Assembly: GCF_913046405.1 (NCBI RefSeq)
Contig: NZ_CAJWRQ010000010.1
Location: forward strand, 1 to 47,941
Length of the DNA: 47,941 bases
From: an uncultured Christiangramia sp.
Lineage (GTDB): Bacteria > Bacteroidota > Bacteroidia > Flavobacteriales > Flavobacteriaceae
Direction: 5' to 3'
Part shown: one piece after another, positions 8,349 through 17,348 of the stretch
How the letters are laid out: every line of letters starts with the position of its first letter
Numbering within the stretch: the first letter of the stretch is position 1
Translations under genes and position numbers: made by a program
Notes under the pieces: model-generated
Database searches by the model: none
Told to the model about the DNA's origin: nothing
The model's input: the letters and a program-made list of their open reading frames with translations, nothing else

Positions 8349-9965
8349 CTATTCTTTTCCAAAAGTGATAATTTTAAAGTTTGCGTCTAAAGGATCTAAT
8401 TCTGTTAAAAGGCGCTCGATAAGCTCCTGACCGTATTCATCGTAATATTCAGAGAAATTTGTTTGCCGCTCCTGCAGACTCCTGTTTGGAAATAGATCAT
8501 TCTGTAGCGTAGCGATTCGCTCTACTTCATCCTTTAATTTTCTTTTTTGTGCTTGCAGGAGTCGGTTTTCGAGATTGTCGAGACCTTTAAGCTGCTTTAC
8601 TTCCTGAGCTTTTACTGCACCAATAAATGATTTATCGGTTTTCTCAGCCAACTCATACATTTGCTGAAATTGCTGAATCAAATGCTCTTTCTGTTCTGAA
8701 AAATCAATATTGATATTGCTGATTTTCCGAACCTTTCGATTGATCAGCTCATGTTGTTTCAGAAATAATTCCTTCAGTGAAATATCGAGTTTTCTGCGTT
8801 TGGCATCCTGTTTAGCAGTTTGCAGTAATGCTGAATTCCGAAGTAACAACATTGGAAAAACCACATCTTCAGCTTCGAAATAATTCTTTAGCTGCAACCA
8901 GTAAGCAAGTTCTCCACCTCCGCCTATATAGCAAAGATTTGGAAGCAGCACTTCCTGGTAAAGCGGTCGCATCATGACATTTGGGCTAAAACGTTCCGGA
9001 TGCGCATCCACTTGTGCAAGTATTTCCTCTCTACTCCAGCTTATCTCTGTTTCATGAACAAAGTACTGAGCATCTTTTTTAACGATACGTTCCCGAATCT
9101 CATCATTGAGATAAAATAAATTGATATCGCGCGGATTCACCTGTACTTTATAGTCCTGTTCTTGCAGGGAATCTATAGCTGCCTGAGAGGCTTTTGAAGA
9201 AGACTCATTTAATAATTCGTTCTTTATATGGACGGAAAAATGCTTTTTCAAACGGGAATCTCCAGCTGCGACGATAACAAGGCCTTCTTTGCCAAATAAC
9301 CTGTTCGCCAGATAGCGCGTGGCATCGGTCAAGTTATTATGCTCCAGATATGTTTTCTGGAACATCTCCTTCAATTCTTCGGCATTAGTTCCTCCACCAA
9401 TCTCGGAAGAAAAAAGCTTGAAAACTTCCTCAAGCCCTTCCGTAGAAAGTTTACCTACAGCAGTCGCTCCTGCCCGCTTTTCAGCATTATTCCATTTGAA
9501 TCTTTTTCCGTGGAGATTAAAAAAATTGATCTCTTCAAAATCATGATCCTCTGTAGCCATCCAATATACCGGTACAAAATTATTCTCTGGATGTTCTTCT
9601 TTTAACTTCCTGGTAAGATTGATCGTGGAAACTATCTTATAAAGAAAATAAAGCGGACCCGTAAAAAGATTGAGCTGATGCCCCGTAACCACTGTAAATG
9701 TCTTTTCTGAAGATAAAAGATCGATGTTACCGGAGGTAGCCTCAGAAACTTTAAGATCTGCATACTGCTCTTTTAGAACTTCAACCAGATCCTTACGAAT
9801 GGAATTGTTATAAGACCTGGATTTTTCATCGATCTGAGCCCTGAAATTTTCAATTTTAGGAAAACGATGATATAAATGTTCCAAACTTTCTTTTTCTGAA
9901 AGATAATCCAGGATTAACGGAGTAAAATAATTGGTATCGGGATAAGCTATATGATCTGTAGACAT
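8349..9965 (-). CDS. bshC: Bacillithiol synthase, cysteine-adding enzyme BshC
   Basis: 538 residues, the family's usual length. BshC performs the last step of bacillithiol synthesis, joining cysteine to GlcN-malate. Recognised segments are VVTGHQLNLFTGPLYFLYK and YWMATEDHDFEEINFF in the nucleotidyltransferase-like Rossmann core, NVMMRPLYQEVLLPNLCYI and GGGGELAYWLQL in the middle, and a long charged coiled coil at about residues 395-490. I chose the ATG at 9965 over an in-frame TTG one codon upstream. bshA and bshB are not in the window, as often happens in this phylum. The ytxJ gene at 44702 is a second bacillithiol marker, so the organism very probably uses this thiol. Confidence 0.95.
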   Translation of the reverse strand: MSTDHIAYPDTNYFTPLILDYLSEKESLEHLYHRFPKIENFRAQIDEKSRSYNNSIRKDLVEVLKEQYADLKVSEATSGNIDLLSSEKTFTVVTGHQLNLFTGPLYFLYKIVSTINLTRKLKEEHPENNFVPVYWMATEDHDFEEINFFNLHGKRFKWNNAEKRAGATAVGKLSTEGLEEVFKLFSSEIGGGTNAEELKEMFQKTYLEHNNLTDATRYLANRLFGKEGLVIVAAGDSRLKKHFSVHIKNELLNESSSKASQAAIDSLQEQDYKVQVNPRDINLFYLNDEIRERIVKKDAQYFVHETEISWSREEILAQVDAHPERFSPNVMMRPLYQEVLLPNLCYIGGGGELAYWLQLKNYFEAEDVVFPMLLLRNSALLQTAKQDAKRRKLDISLKELFLKQHELINRKVRKISNINIDFSEQKEHLIQQFQQMYELAEKTDKSFIGAVKAQEVKQLKGLDNLENRLLQAQKRKLKDEVERIATLQNDLFPNRSLQERQTNFSEYYDEYGQELIERLLTELDPLDANFKIITFGKE

Positions 9966-9985
9966 CAACCTGTTTATAATTGCCG

Positions 9986-9993
9986 TAAAGATA
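9986..9993 (-). promoter_or_regulatory. Possible bshC -7 element
   Basis: TATCTTTA on the minus strand differs from TAnnTTTG at the last base and lies about 20 bases before the bshC start. TTTA about 20 bases upstream is a weak -33 match. It is the best candidate in the bshC upstream region but not a strong one. Confidence 0.3.
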
Positions 9994-10106
9994 AAACCTT
10001 TTAGGAAGGAAACTAAATCGAGACCAGCCGCATATATATTCTTTACAATTAACTTAACATCTTTAAAATTCTTAAATTCCGGTTATCAATCAAAAACCAT
10101 TAGTTC

Positions 10107-10892
10107 ATGATCTTAAAACGACTAATTTTCGCACTCTTAATCCTATTCTCATTTACATCCTGTTCAAGTGATGATGACGCTTCAACGCCAGATCGCAGAA
10201 GCATTGAAGATCTAGAAGCAGATTTTCAAGCTTTGAACCTGCAACAAGGGATTAACGATGTGACACTTGAAAACCTTAACGGAAGTTCCTGGAATTTTAG
10301 AGTGATCATCCCGGAAAGTGCTTCATCTTCTGAGAGACCTCTTGTGCTAACACTTCATGGTGCAGCTGGCGGAGATGTAGATGCGCATAAAAACACTGCC
10401 TGTTATGCAGAGCCTGGTTTTGCAGCTTTGGATCCAATTATTGTTAGTCCCAACGGAGGAACCCAGCTTTGGAATAGTGCTTTTAATCAGGATCTTGTTA
10501 TTGGCCTAATGTATCTAACTCAGAAATACCTAAACGTAGATAGAGACAGAACCGTGGTAACAGGTTACAGTAATGGTGGAAATGGCAGCTGGTTCTATGC
10601 TGAAATTTACCCTGAAATATTTACTGCATCTATTCCCATGGCCAGCAGTTACAGTACTTTTAGTTCTAACGGAAGTGTTAGAACCATAGAAACCCCACTA
10701 TACGTTATTCACGGGGAGAACGACGAATTATTTCCTCTTGCTGAAACTCAGGAATGGGTTGCCGCAACAAAAGATGCCGGTACCAATGTCACGCTGGAAA
10801 TAGCTCCTGGTTTAACGCATTATGAGTCTTGTAATTATGCTCCATATTTGCAAAATGCTGCGAGTTGGCTACAGGATGAAGTTTGGGACTAA
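10107..10892 (+). CDS. Lipoprotein alpha/beta hydrolase (PHB depolymerase/esterase-like)
   Basis: 261 residues. Residues 16-19 (FTSC) form a lipobox, so it is a lipoprotein, and the following SSDDD resembles the export signal for surface lipoproteins in this phylum. The alpha/beta hydrolase fold has LTLHGAAGG (oxyanion loop), Ser155 in GYSNGG, Asp206 in HGENDE and His238 in GLTHYE: a complete catalytic triad. The closest described groups are LpqC/polyhydroxybutyrate depolymerase-like and feruloyl or acetyl-xylan esterases. The ATG directly precedes the signal sequence. It ends 55 bases before the M14 peptidase gene. Hydrolase activity is well supported; the ester substrate is unknown. Confidence 0.85.
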   Translation: MILKRLIFALLILFSFTSCSSDDDASTPDRRSIEDLEADFQALNLQQGINDVTLENLNGSSWNFRVIIPESASSSERPLVLTLHGAAGGDVDAHKNTACYAEPGFAALDPIIVSPNGGTQLWNSAFNQDLVIGLMYLTQKYLNVDRDRTVVTGYSNGGNGSWFYAEIYPEIFTASIPMASSYSTFSSNGSVRTIETPLYVIHGENDELFPLAETQEWVAATKDAGTNVTLEIAPGLTHYESCNYAPYLQNAASWLQDEVWD

Positions 10893-10910
10893 ATCGCGAA
10901 TTTTTTTACT

Positions 10911-10918
10911 TAATTTTG
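10911..10918 (+). promoter_or_regulatory. -7 element before the M14/M16 peptidase genes
   Basis: TAATTTTG matches TAnnTTTG exactly and would start transcription near 10923, about 25 bases before the TTG start of the M14 gene. The nearest TTTG upstream (10882-10885) is 25 bases away, slightly too far for a standard -33 element. Confidence 0.45.
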
Positions 10919-10947
10919 GATGCATTCACTTTTGAAAATCTAAAATT

Positions 10948-13431
10948 TTGAAAATCAGATTCTTTTTATCCTTTCTCATTGTAATTACTACAACATTATC
11001 TGGACAGGAGGTTCAAAGTCCGTCGCAGTTTCTTGGTTACGAATTAGGCTCTCAGTTTAGCAGGCATGCAGATGTCGTGAACTATTTTGAACATGTAGCT
11101 GAAAATTCTGACCTGGTAAATTACCAGCAGTACGGTCTTACCAACGAACGTCGACCACTTACTTATGCCATTATTTCTTCGGAAGAAAATATACAGAATG
11201 TTGAGTCCATCAAGCAAAAGCATATTGCGAGGGCCGGACTAACCGATTCTAATGAAACTTCTGAAAAAGCGATCGTATGGTTAAGCTACAATGTGCATGG
11301 TAACGAAGCGTCCAGTACCGAGGCTGCAATGAAAACTCTATATGAACTGGTTACCGGAAAGAGAGAACTTCTGGAAAATACAGTGGTAATTATTGACCCT
11401 TGTGTCAATCCAGATGGTCGTGACCGTTATGCAAACTGGTACAACCAGGTAAAAGCAACTCCCTTTAATACAAGTCAGTTTTCTGCCGAGCACGATGAAC
11501 CATGGCCGGGAGGAAGACCTAATCATTATCTTTTTGATCTAAATCGTGACTGGGCATGGGCAACGCAGGTAGAAACAAGACAACGTTTAAAAATTTATAA
11601 TGAATGGATGCCACATATCCATGTAGATTTCCACGAACAGGATATCAACGATCCTTATTATTTCGCTCCTGCTGCTGAACCGTTTCATGAGATCATTACC
11701 GAATTTCAACGTGATTTCCAAACCAGAATTGGAAAAAATCATGCGAAATATTTTGACGATAATGGCTGGTTATATTTTACAGGGGAGCAATTTGACCTGC
11801 TTTATCCAAGCTACGGGGATACGTATCCAACCTATATGGGCGCTATCGGGATGACCTACGAACAGGCTGGTCATGGCCGTGCTGGTTTAGGGGTTCAAAC
11901 CAACGAAGATTATATGTTGACCTTGAAAGATCGCATAGAACATCATTTTACTACAGGAATTTCCACGGTGGAAATGGCTTCAGAAAATGCGGCCGAACTG
12001 GTTTCAGAATTTGCAGATTTTTTTGCTGAAGGTGATTCAGAATTTAAAACCTATGCAATGAATGGCGAAAAGGATAAGATCGACGCTTTAACTGATTTAC
12101 TGGACAGGCATGAGATCAAATATAGTTTTGCCAATTCAGGTACCATCAAAGGTTATTCTTATCAGGATTCCAAAAGTGGAAATCTTGAGTCTTCTAAAGA
12201 AACGTTGTTGGTATCTGGGAATCAGCCAAAATCAAAAATGGTCAAAGTGCTTTTCGAACCTAAAGCCAAACTTGTAGATTCTCTTACGTACGATATTACC
12301 GCCTGGAGTCTGCCTTATGCCTACGGTCTGGAGACAGTTGCCAGTTCCAAAATCATCAATGGGAATTCAAATAATCCTGAAACCTTTGAGCAAAATACAG
12401 CGAACGCTAAAGCTACGGCATTCCTTTCAAAATGGAATAGCATGGAGGATGCGAGATTCCTGGCTGAACTTATTAAAAATGACATCAAGGTTCGTTTTAG
12501 TGAAAAACAATTTCAAAATTCCGGTGAAGATTTTAATGCTGGTAGCCTTATAATTTCTAAAAGTGATAATTCATCAATTGAAAATTTCCAGCAGAAAGTG
12601 GTGGAGATCGCCAATAACATGCAGCGAAAACTCGTAGCTACTAATACAGGATTTTCGGATAAGGGACCCGATTTTGGATCTGGAAATATAAAGATCATTA
12701 ATAAGCAGAAAATCGGACTCCTGAGAGGTAAACTGGTTTCTTCGCTCAATTTTGGAGAGATCTGGTACTTTTTCGAACAGGATTTGAAGTATCCGGTAAT
12801 TCCATTGGAAACTAGTAATCTTTCTGCTAGTGTACTGAGTGAACTCAACGTGCTGGTGATCCCTTCAGGGAATTACTCCGGTTTTCTTGATGAGGATACT
12901 TTGAAAATGCTTGAGAACTGGATTCGTGGCGGTGGAAAGGTTATTGCCATCGGGGATGCTGTTTCAGCATTTGCAGGGAAAGATAATTTTGCAATTAAAG
13001 AAAAAGATTCTAAGAAAGATTCACTAAAAACTGCCGACAAGCTTGTGCCTTATTCGCAGCGGGAAAGAGAATATGTAAAAAATATGATCACCGGTAGTAT
13101 CGTAAAAACTTCGGTAGATTCAAGTCACCCATTGGCATTTGGATATGACGATACTTATTTCAGCTTAAAACTCAGCGGTGATAGTTATGAACTTCTTGAG
13201 TCAGGCTATAACGTGGTTTACATTCAGCAACCTGAGATCGTTTCTGGATTTGCTGGTAGCGAAGCTCAGAAAAAGCTTGAAAACTCCCTTATTTTTGGCG
13301 AAGAAAATATAGGTAGAGGTAGTATTATTTATATGGTGGACAATCTACTATTCAGAGCTTTCTGGGAGAACGGAAAGTTATTTTTTACCAATGCATTATT
13401 CCTAACAAATAATAGAGGATATGATTACTAA
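10948..13431 (+). CDS. Secreted M14 zinc carboxypeptidase with C-terminal GATase-like domain
   Basis: 827 residues. It starts at a TTG (10948): this begins a clean signal peptide (KIRFFLSFLIVITTTLSG) and no in-frame ATG lies upstream before a stop or soon downstream. The M14 domain has His117 and Glu120 in NVHGNEAS, the DPCVNPDGRDRY and DLNRDW segments, a third zinc ligand in HIHVDFHEQ, and a candidate catalytic Glu in MTYEQAGHG. After about residue 560 the chain resembles a class I glutamine-amidotransferase-like fold without a catalytic cysteine (LNVLVIPSGNY, WIRGGGKVIAIG), as seen in similar long Bacteroidota peptidases. It is a periplasmic or surface metallopeptidase, translated just ahead of the M16 peptidase (one base apart). 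Confidence 0.87.
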   Translation: MKIRFFLSFLIVITTTLSGQEVQSPSQFLGYELGSQFSRHADVVNYFEHVAENSDLVNYQQYGLTNERRPLTYAIISSEENIQNVESIKQKHIARAGLTDSNETSEKAIVWLSYNVHGNEASSTEAAMKTLYELVTGKRELLENTVVIIDPCVNPDGRDRYANWYNQVKATPFNTSQFSAEHDEPWPGGRPNHYLFDLNRDWAWATQVETRQRLKIYNEWMPHIHVDFHEQDINDPYYFAPAAEPFHEIITEFQRDFQTRIGKNHAKYFDDNGWLYFTGEQFDLLYPSYGDTYPTYMGAIGMTYEQAGHGRAGLGVQTNEDYMLTLKDRIEHHFTTGISTVEMASENAAELVSEFADFFAEGDSEFKTYAMNGEKDKIDALTDLLDRHEIKYSFANSGTIKGYSYQDSKSGNLESSKETLLVSGNQPKSKMVKVLFEPKAKLVDSLTYDITAWSLPYAYGLETVASSKIINGNSNNPETFEQNTANAKATAFLSKWNSMEDARFLAELIKNDIKVRFSEKQFQNSGEDFNAGSLIISKSDNSSIENFQQKVVEIANNMQRKLVATNTGFSDKGPDFGSGNIKIINKQKIGLLRGKLVSSLNFGEIWYFFEQDLKYPVIPLETSNLSASVLSELNVLVIPSGNYSGFLDEDTLKMLENWIRGGGKVIAIGDAVSAFAGKDNFAIKEKDSKKDSLKTADKLVPYSQREREYVKNMITGSIVKTSVDSSHPLAFGYDDTYFSLKLSGDSYELLESGYNVVYIQQPEIVSGFAGSEAQKKLENSLIFGEENIGRGSIIYMVDNLLFRAFWENGKLFFTNALFLTNNRGYDY

Positions 13432-13432
13432 T

Positions 13433-16255
13433 ATGAAAATGAGACAATTTTTATCTGTTTTATGTTTTTTTCTAATAGCAAATATTATTGGATTTGCCCA
13501 GGAAGGAACGAATCAGTTTTCGGTGGACTTCGAAACTTTCACCCTTGAAAACGGACTAAAGGTGATACTGCACGAAGATAAATCAGACCCTGTCGTAGCA
13601 GTAGCTCTTACCGCTCACGTGGGTAGTGCCCGGGAAAAAGAAGGCAGAACAGGATTTGCACACTTATTTGAACATCTACTGTTTCTCGAATCTGAAAACC
13701 TTGGAAAAGGTGGACTGGATAAGCTCTCGGCAAGAATTGGTGGTAGCGGTGCCAATGGTTCTACAAGTCGTGATCGCACCAATTATTTCCAGACCGTACC
13801 AAAAGATGCTTTGGAAAAAATGATCTGGGCCGAAGCAGATAAACTGGGATACTTTATCAATACGGTTACAGAACCAGTTCTTGCCAAGGAAAAGCAGGTA
13901 GTTAAAAATGAAAAGCGCCAGGGAGTGGACAACCGGCCTTATGGACATACTTTTTATGTGATCGACAAAAACCTGTATCCTAAAGATCATCCCTACAACT
14001 GGCAGGTGATAGGAAGTCTTGATGATCTGCAAAACGCCACTCTGCAGGATGTAAAGGATTTTTATAACAAGTGGTATACTCCCAATAATGTTACCCTAAC
14101 CATCGCAGGTGATTTTGATAAAGATCAGGCCAGGGAATGGGTGCACAAATACTTTGATGAGATCCCACGTGGAGAGAAGATCGAAGAACAGGAAAAGCAG
14201 CTTGTTAGTCTCAAAAAAACTAAAAAAGTCTACCACGAAGACAATTTTGCCAAACTGCCTGAGCTTACACTCGCCTGGCCTTCAGTATACTCTTACCATC
14301 ATGATAGTTTTGCATTGGAGATATTGACCAGCTACCTGGCTGATGGTAAAAATGCTCCTTTGTACAAGAAAATTGTGGAAGATGCCAAACTTTCTGGTAA
14401 TGTTAGCATGTTCAATTACACTTCTGAACTTTCGGGACAGTTAATGCTTCAGGTTCGGGCTTATGATGGAAAGGACCTTGACTCTGTTCAGGCTGTGATC
14501 CAGGAAGGACTTGCCGAATTCGATAAAAATGGCATTCCGCAGAAAGACCTTAAGAGAATTAAAGCCGGTTTAGAGACAAATTTCTACAACTCCATTTCAA
14601 GTGTTCTTGGAAAAGGTTTTCAATTAGCACAGTATGATATTTTTGCAAATGATCCCAATTTCATCAACAAAGAGATCGAAAAATTACTGGCGGTTTCTTC
14701 GGAAGATGTCCTGAGAGTCTTCAGAAAATATATAAAAGATCAGCATTATGTTGCCACCAGTTTTGTTCCAAAAAATCAATTGGATCTTGCCCTGGAAAAT
14801 TCAGAAAAAGCTGAAGTTGTAGAAGAAAAGATCGTGGAAGGAGCTGAAGAAGACTTCGATGCATCACAGTCTGTAGATTATCCAAAAACAGCCTCTAGCT
14901 TTGATCGAACAATCGAACCTCCATATTCAGCAAAACCTGAACTGGTAATTCCGGAGATCTGGAAAACGACGATGCCAAGCGGACTAAAAGTGATGGGCAT
15001 TACTAATAAAGAAGTACCACTTGTACAGTTTAGTCTTGAAATTAAAAGCGGACAGTTACTGGAAACAAAAGAAAAAGCAGGAGTAGCAAATCTACTGGCC
15101 AACTTGATGAATCGTGGTACCGCTAAAAAAACTCCGGCAGAGCTAGAGGAAGCAATAGAACTATTGGGAGCGCGTATTTATGTAAGTTCTTCGGAAGAAA
15201 AAATTAGTATCACCGGAAATACACTGGCAAAGAATTATGCCGAGACGATGAAACTTGTGGATGAGATGCTGCTTCAACCACGTTGGGATGAGTCAGAGTT
15301 CGAACTTATTAAACAACAGACCCTTAGCAGGATCAAACAGCAGGAAGGAGATCCTAACAATATTGCTTCGAATGAATTTCGAAAATTGGTGTATGGTGAA
15401 AACAGTATACTTTCCATGAATGAAATGGGAACTACAGAAAGTGTGGAGAATATCACGCTGAGCGATCTTAAAGCTTATTATTCTGAAAATCTTTCACCTC
15501 TTAACGCTACCTATCTCGTAGTAGGTGATCTGAATCTCGAAAAGGCGAAGAATTCACTAAAAGCAATTTCAGCTTCCTGGCCTCCTAAAACTGTAGATTT
15601 CCCGGAGATTCCAGAATTCGAAGCACCGGAAAAATCTCTAATCTATTTTTATGATGTGCCGGGTGCAAAACAATCTGTTCTTACGTTCGGTGCTCCAGCA
15701 TTAAGCGCTAGTGATAAAGACTTTTATGCAGCAGAGGTGATGAATTACAGACTTGGTGGTGGAAGTTTCGCATCCAGGCTTACCCAGGAACTTAGAGAAG
15801 GAAAAGGTTACACCTATGGAATTCGTTCCAGGTTCGAGGATAGATCCTACATTGGGCCATTCCTTATTTCCAGCGGTGTTCGATCCAATATAACTTATGA
15901 GGCTACTGAATTGGTTCGGGACATTCTTAAAGATTATGCCGATACTTTTACTCAGGATGATCTTGAGGTCACCAAAAGTTTTATGACTAAAAGCAGCACC
16001 AGGAAATTTGAAACTCTGGGCGCAAAACTAAACATGCTTAAAGAGATTAGCGATTATGGTTATAATGATGATTATGTTGCAGAACAGCAGCAGCAGGTAG
16101 AGGAAATGACGGTGATGGATATTCAGGAGCTGGCGAAGAAATATATTGATCCTGATAAAATGTATTTCCTTATTGTTGGTGATGCCGAAACTCAGTTCGA
16201 AAAACTGAAGAATCTTGGATATGGTGATCCGGTATTGCTTAACAAGGAAGAATAG
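13433..16255 (+). CDS. Secreted M16 (pitrilysin/insulinase) zinc peptidase, two-domain form
   Basis: 940 residues, both M16 halves in one chain. Signal peptide cleavage is likely after residue 23 (GFAQ). The N-terminal half is active-type: the inverted zinc motif HLFEH is at 77-81 and the distal Glu follows in KQVVKNEKRQG. The C-terminal half (from about residue 505, TMPSGLKV) lacks the HxxEH motif (GVANLLANLMNRG instead) but keeps the substrate-side GGGSFASRLTQELREGKGYTYG segment. These proteins close like a clam around peptides in the periplasm. I start at the ATG at 13433, one base after the upstream stop; the ATG at 13421 would overlap it and the one at 13439 is also possible. It is co-transcribed with the M14 peptidase. 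Confidence 0.93.
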   Translation: MKMRQFLSVLCFFLIANIIGFAQEGTNQFSVDFETFTLENGLKVILHEDKSDPVVAVALTAHVGSAREKEGRTGFAHLFEHLLFLESENLGKGGLDKLSARIGGSGANGSTSRDRTNYFQTVPKDALEKMIWAEADKLGYFINTVTEPVLAKEKQVVKNEKRQGVDNRPYGHTFYVIDKNLYPKDHPYNWQVIGSLDDLQNATLQDVKDFYNKWYTPNNVTLTIAGDFDKDQAREWVHKYFDEIPRGEKIEEQEKQLVSLKKTKKVYHEDNFAKLPELTLAWPSVYSYHHDSFALEILTSYLADGKNAPLYKKIVEDAKLSGNVSMFNYTSELSGQLMLQVRAYDGKDLDSVQAVIQEGLAEFDKNGIPQKDLKRIKAGLETNFYNSISSVLGKGFQLAQYDIFANDPNFINKEIEKLLAVSSEDVLRVFRKYIKDQHYVATSFVPKNQLDLALENSEKAEVVEEKIVEGAEEDFDASQSVDYPKTASSFDRTIEPPYSAKPELVIPEIWKTTMPSGLKVMGITNKEVPLVQFSLEIKSGQLLETKEKAGVANLLANLMNRGTAKKTPAELEEAIELLGARIYVSSSEEKISITGNTLAKNYAETMKLVDEMLLQPRWDESEFELIKQQTLSRIKQQEGDPNNIASNEFRKLVYGENSILSMNEMGTTESVENITLSDLKAYYSENLSPLNATYLVVGDLNLEKAKNSLKAISASWPPKTVDFPEIPEFEAPEKSLIYFYDVPGAKQSVLTFGAPALSASDKDFYAAEVMNYRLGGGSFASRLTQELREGKGYTYGIRSRFEDRSYIGPFLISSGVRSNITYEATELVRDILKDYADTFTQDDLEVTKSFMTKSSTRKFETLGAKLNMLKEISDYGYNDDYVAEQQQQVEEMTVMDIQELAKKYIDPDKMYFLIVGDAETQFEKLKNLGYGDPVLLNKEE

Positions 16256-16275
16256 CAATAAATAATATGAGATTT

Positions 16276-16416
16276 TTAGAAAAGGCAGGAACTAGAGTTC
16301 CTGCTTTTTTTATGGTAATCGTCAAGAATTTTAGAATAGCAGCACATGGAGTTATCTATAGCAAAATATCTGCCGATGGTCTTTAGTTCTTCTTTGCTTT
16401 TAGATCGGAGGGATAA
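16276..16416 (-). other. Possible remnant of a helix-turn-helix coding sequence
   Basis: In one minus-strand frame, a stretch of about 46 codons between two stops, with no start codon at its head, reads SKSKEELKTIGRYFAIDNS near its middle. This weakly recalls the 'LKEIGRYF...S' DNA-binding helix found at the C-terminus of DnaA and of some IS200-like transposases. It overlaps the terminator. It could be chance; the rest of the 230-base gap shows no gene. Confidence 0.15.
16285..16311 (+). terminator. Rho-independent terminator after the M16 peptidase
   Basis: GCAGGAAC pairs with GTTCCTGC (8 bp, loop TAGA), followed by seven T residues. It lies 30 bases after the peptidase stop. Confidence 0.8.
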
Positions 16417-16488
16417 TTAAGTATAACTATCACTATTTTTAACACTGAAAACGATCCTTAATTGCCTTGCTTCAGCTTGGTCTTTTAA

Positions 16489-16920
16489 TCATAGTGAAGA
16501 AGTCTGATTACCAAATCTTGCTCTAAGCTTCGCTATATCTTCTTCAGAATAACCCTTAAGAGAAGCCATAGTACCCTGCGCATTTTGAGCTTTGATGATA
16601 AAATTCTCCCGAGTTACTGTGACATTAATAAGGCTACTTAACTTAAAAGAATAAAATTTTCCGAAATTTTCCTGGTAATTTAGAACAGTATCATTCCACT
16701 CTATATATTCACCTTTTTTCTGTCCATAACGGTGGTTCTGATAGAAATAAAGCAAGCCAATGATGAGATATCCAAAACTCATAAAATAATTGAAAGTACT
16801 GTCTTCCGCTGAAAGTATTTGCGAGAACAGGTAAAAAATGCTCATCAAAATCCAGAAAGCACCAAATAATATGAAATGGTTTCTTCTAAAAAAATTTAGT
16901 TTTCTGGTGATACGATGCAT
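16489..16920 (-). CDS. Small two-helix membrane protein, paralog of the upstream gene
   Basis: 143 residues, function not recognised. Two membrane segments (HFILFGAFWILMSIFYLF and FNYFMSFGYLIIGLLYFYQ) are followed by a soluble beta-rich domain of about 75 residues that resembles a bacterial PH-like domain: EYIEWNDTVLNYQ, FIIKAQ, and a final helix SEEDIAKLRARFG. The same plan and several of the same residues occur in the gene just upstream (EFIKWDN, LLIKS, SQTDIAKLRSAYP), so the two arose by tandem duplication. Its ATG overlaps the stop of that gene by one base (TAATG), so they are translated as a pair, perhaps forming a heteromer. No terminator is obvious directly after it. Confidence 0.7.
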   Translation of the reverse strand: MHRITRKLNFFRRNHFILFGAFWILMSIFYLFSQILSAEDSTFNYFMSFGYLIIGLLYFYQNHRYGQKKGEYIEWNDTVLNYQENFGKFYSFKLSSLINVTVTRENFIIKAQNAQGTMASLKGYSEEDIAKLRARFGNQTSSL

Positions 16921-17333
16921 TAAGCAGAGTGTTTTAGATTGGCGAATTCAGGATAGGCAGATCTTAATTTCGCGATATCGGTTTGTGAAAATTCTCTAAT
17001 CTCGAAATAAATACCATCCGCAGGCCCAGACTTAATAAGCAGGTTTTCTTCACTAATTATAAAGTCATCCACCGCTGTCCATGGATATGATTTCTTTCCA
17101 TTGATTTGGTCCTGAAGCACGATCTTCTTGTTGTCCCACTTTATAAATTCTTTCCTATTCTCTCTTCGGAAATAACCAACTACAACGGCTATAATTCCTA
17201 ATGGTAAATAAGAAAGATAAAATGAATCACCTATACTGAAGTATGCTGCGATACCCATAAGGACATAGAAACCACCAAGAAAATATGGCATATTCCCTCT
17301 AAGAAAATGTGGAGTTTTCTCTATTTTATTCAA
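16920..17333 (-). CDS. Small two-helix membrane protein with PH-like domain
   Basis: 137 residues, function not recognised. Two hydrophobic helices (YFLGGFYVLMGIAAYF and YLSYLPLGIIAVVVGYF) precede a cytoplasmic-looking beta domain ending in SQTDIAKLRSAYPE. I use a TTG start at 17333: the part before the first ATG (17291) aligns with the paralog's N-terminus (FLRGN versus FFRRN), and the in-frame stop upstream is the rimO stop itself. It follows rimO by 15 bases and precedes its paralog by a one-base overlap, so the three form one operon. The shared transcript does not explain the function. Confidence 0.65.
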   Translation of the reverse strand: MNKIEKTPHFLRGNMPYFLGGFYVLMGIAAYFSIGDSFYLSYLPLGIIAVVVGYFRRENRKEFIKWDNKKIVLQDQINGKKSYPWTAVDDFIISEENLLIKSGPADGIYFEIREFSQTDIAKLRSAYPEFANLKHSA

Positions 17334-17348
17334 ATCTAGGTTTTTAAA

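Noticed and set aside
10930-10955. Repeated TTTGAAAATC before the M14 peptidase as an operator
   Set aside because: Two short A/T-rich copies that include the start codon; likely chance.
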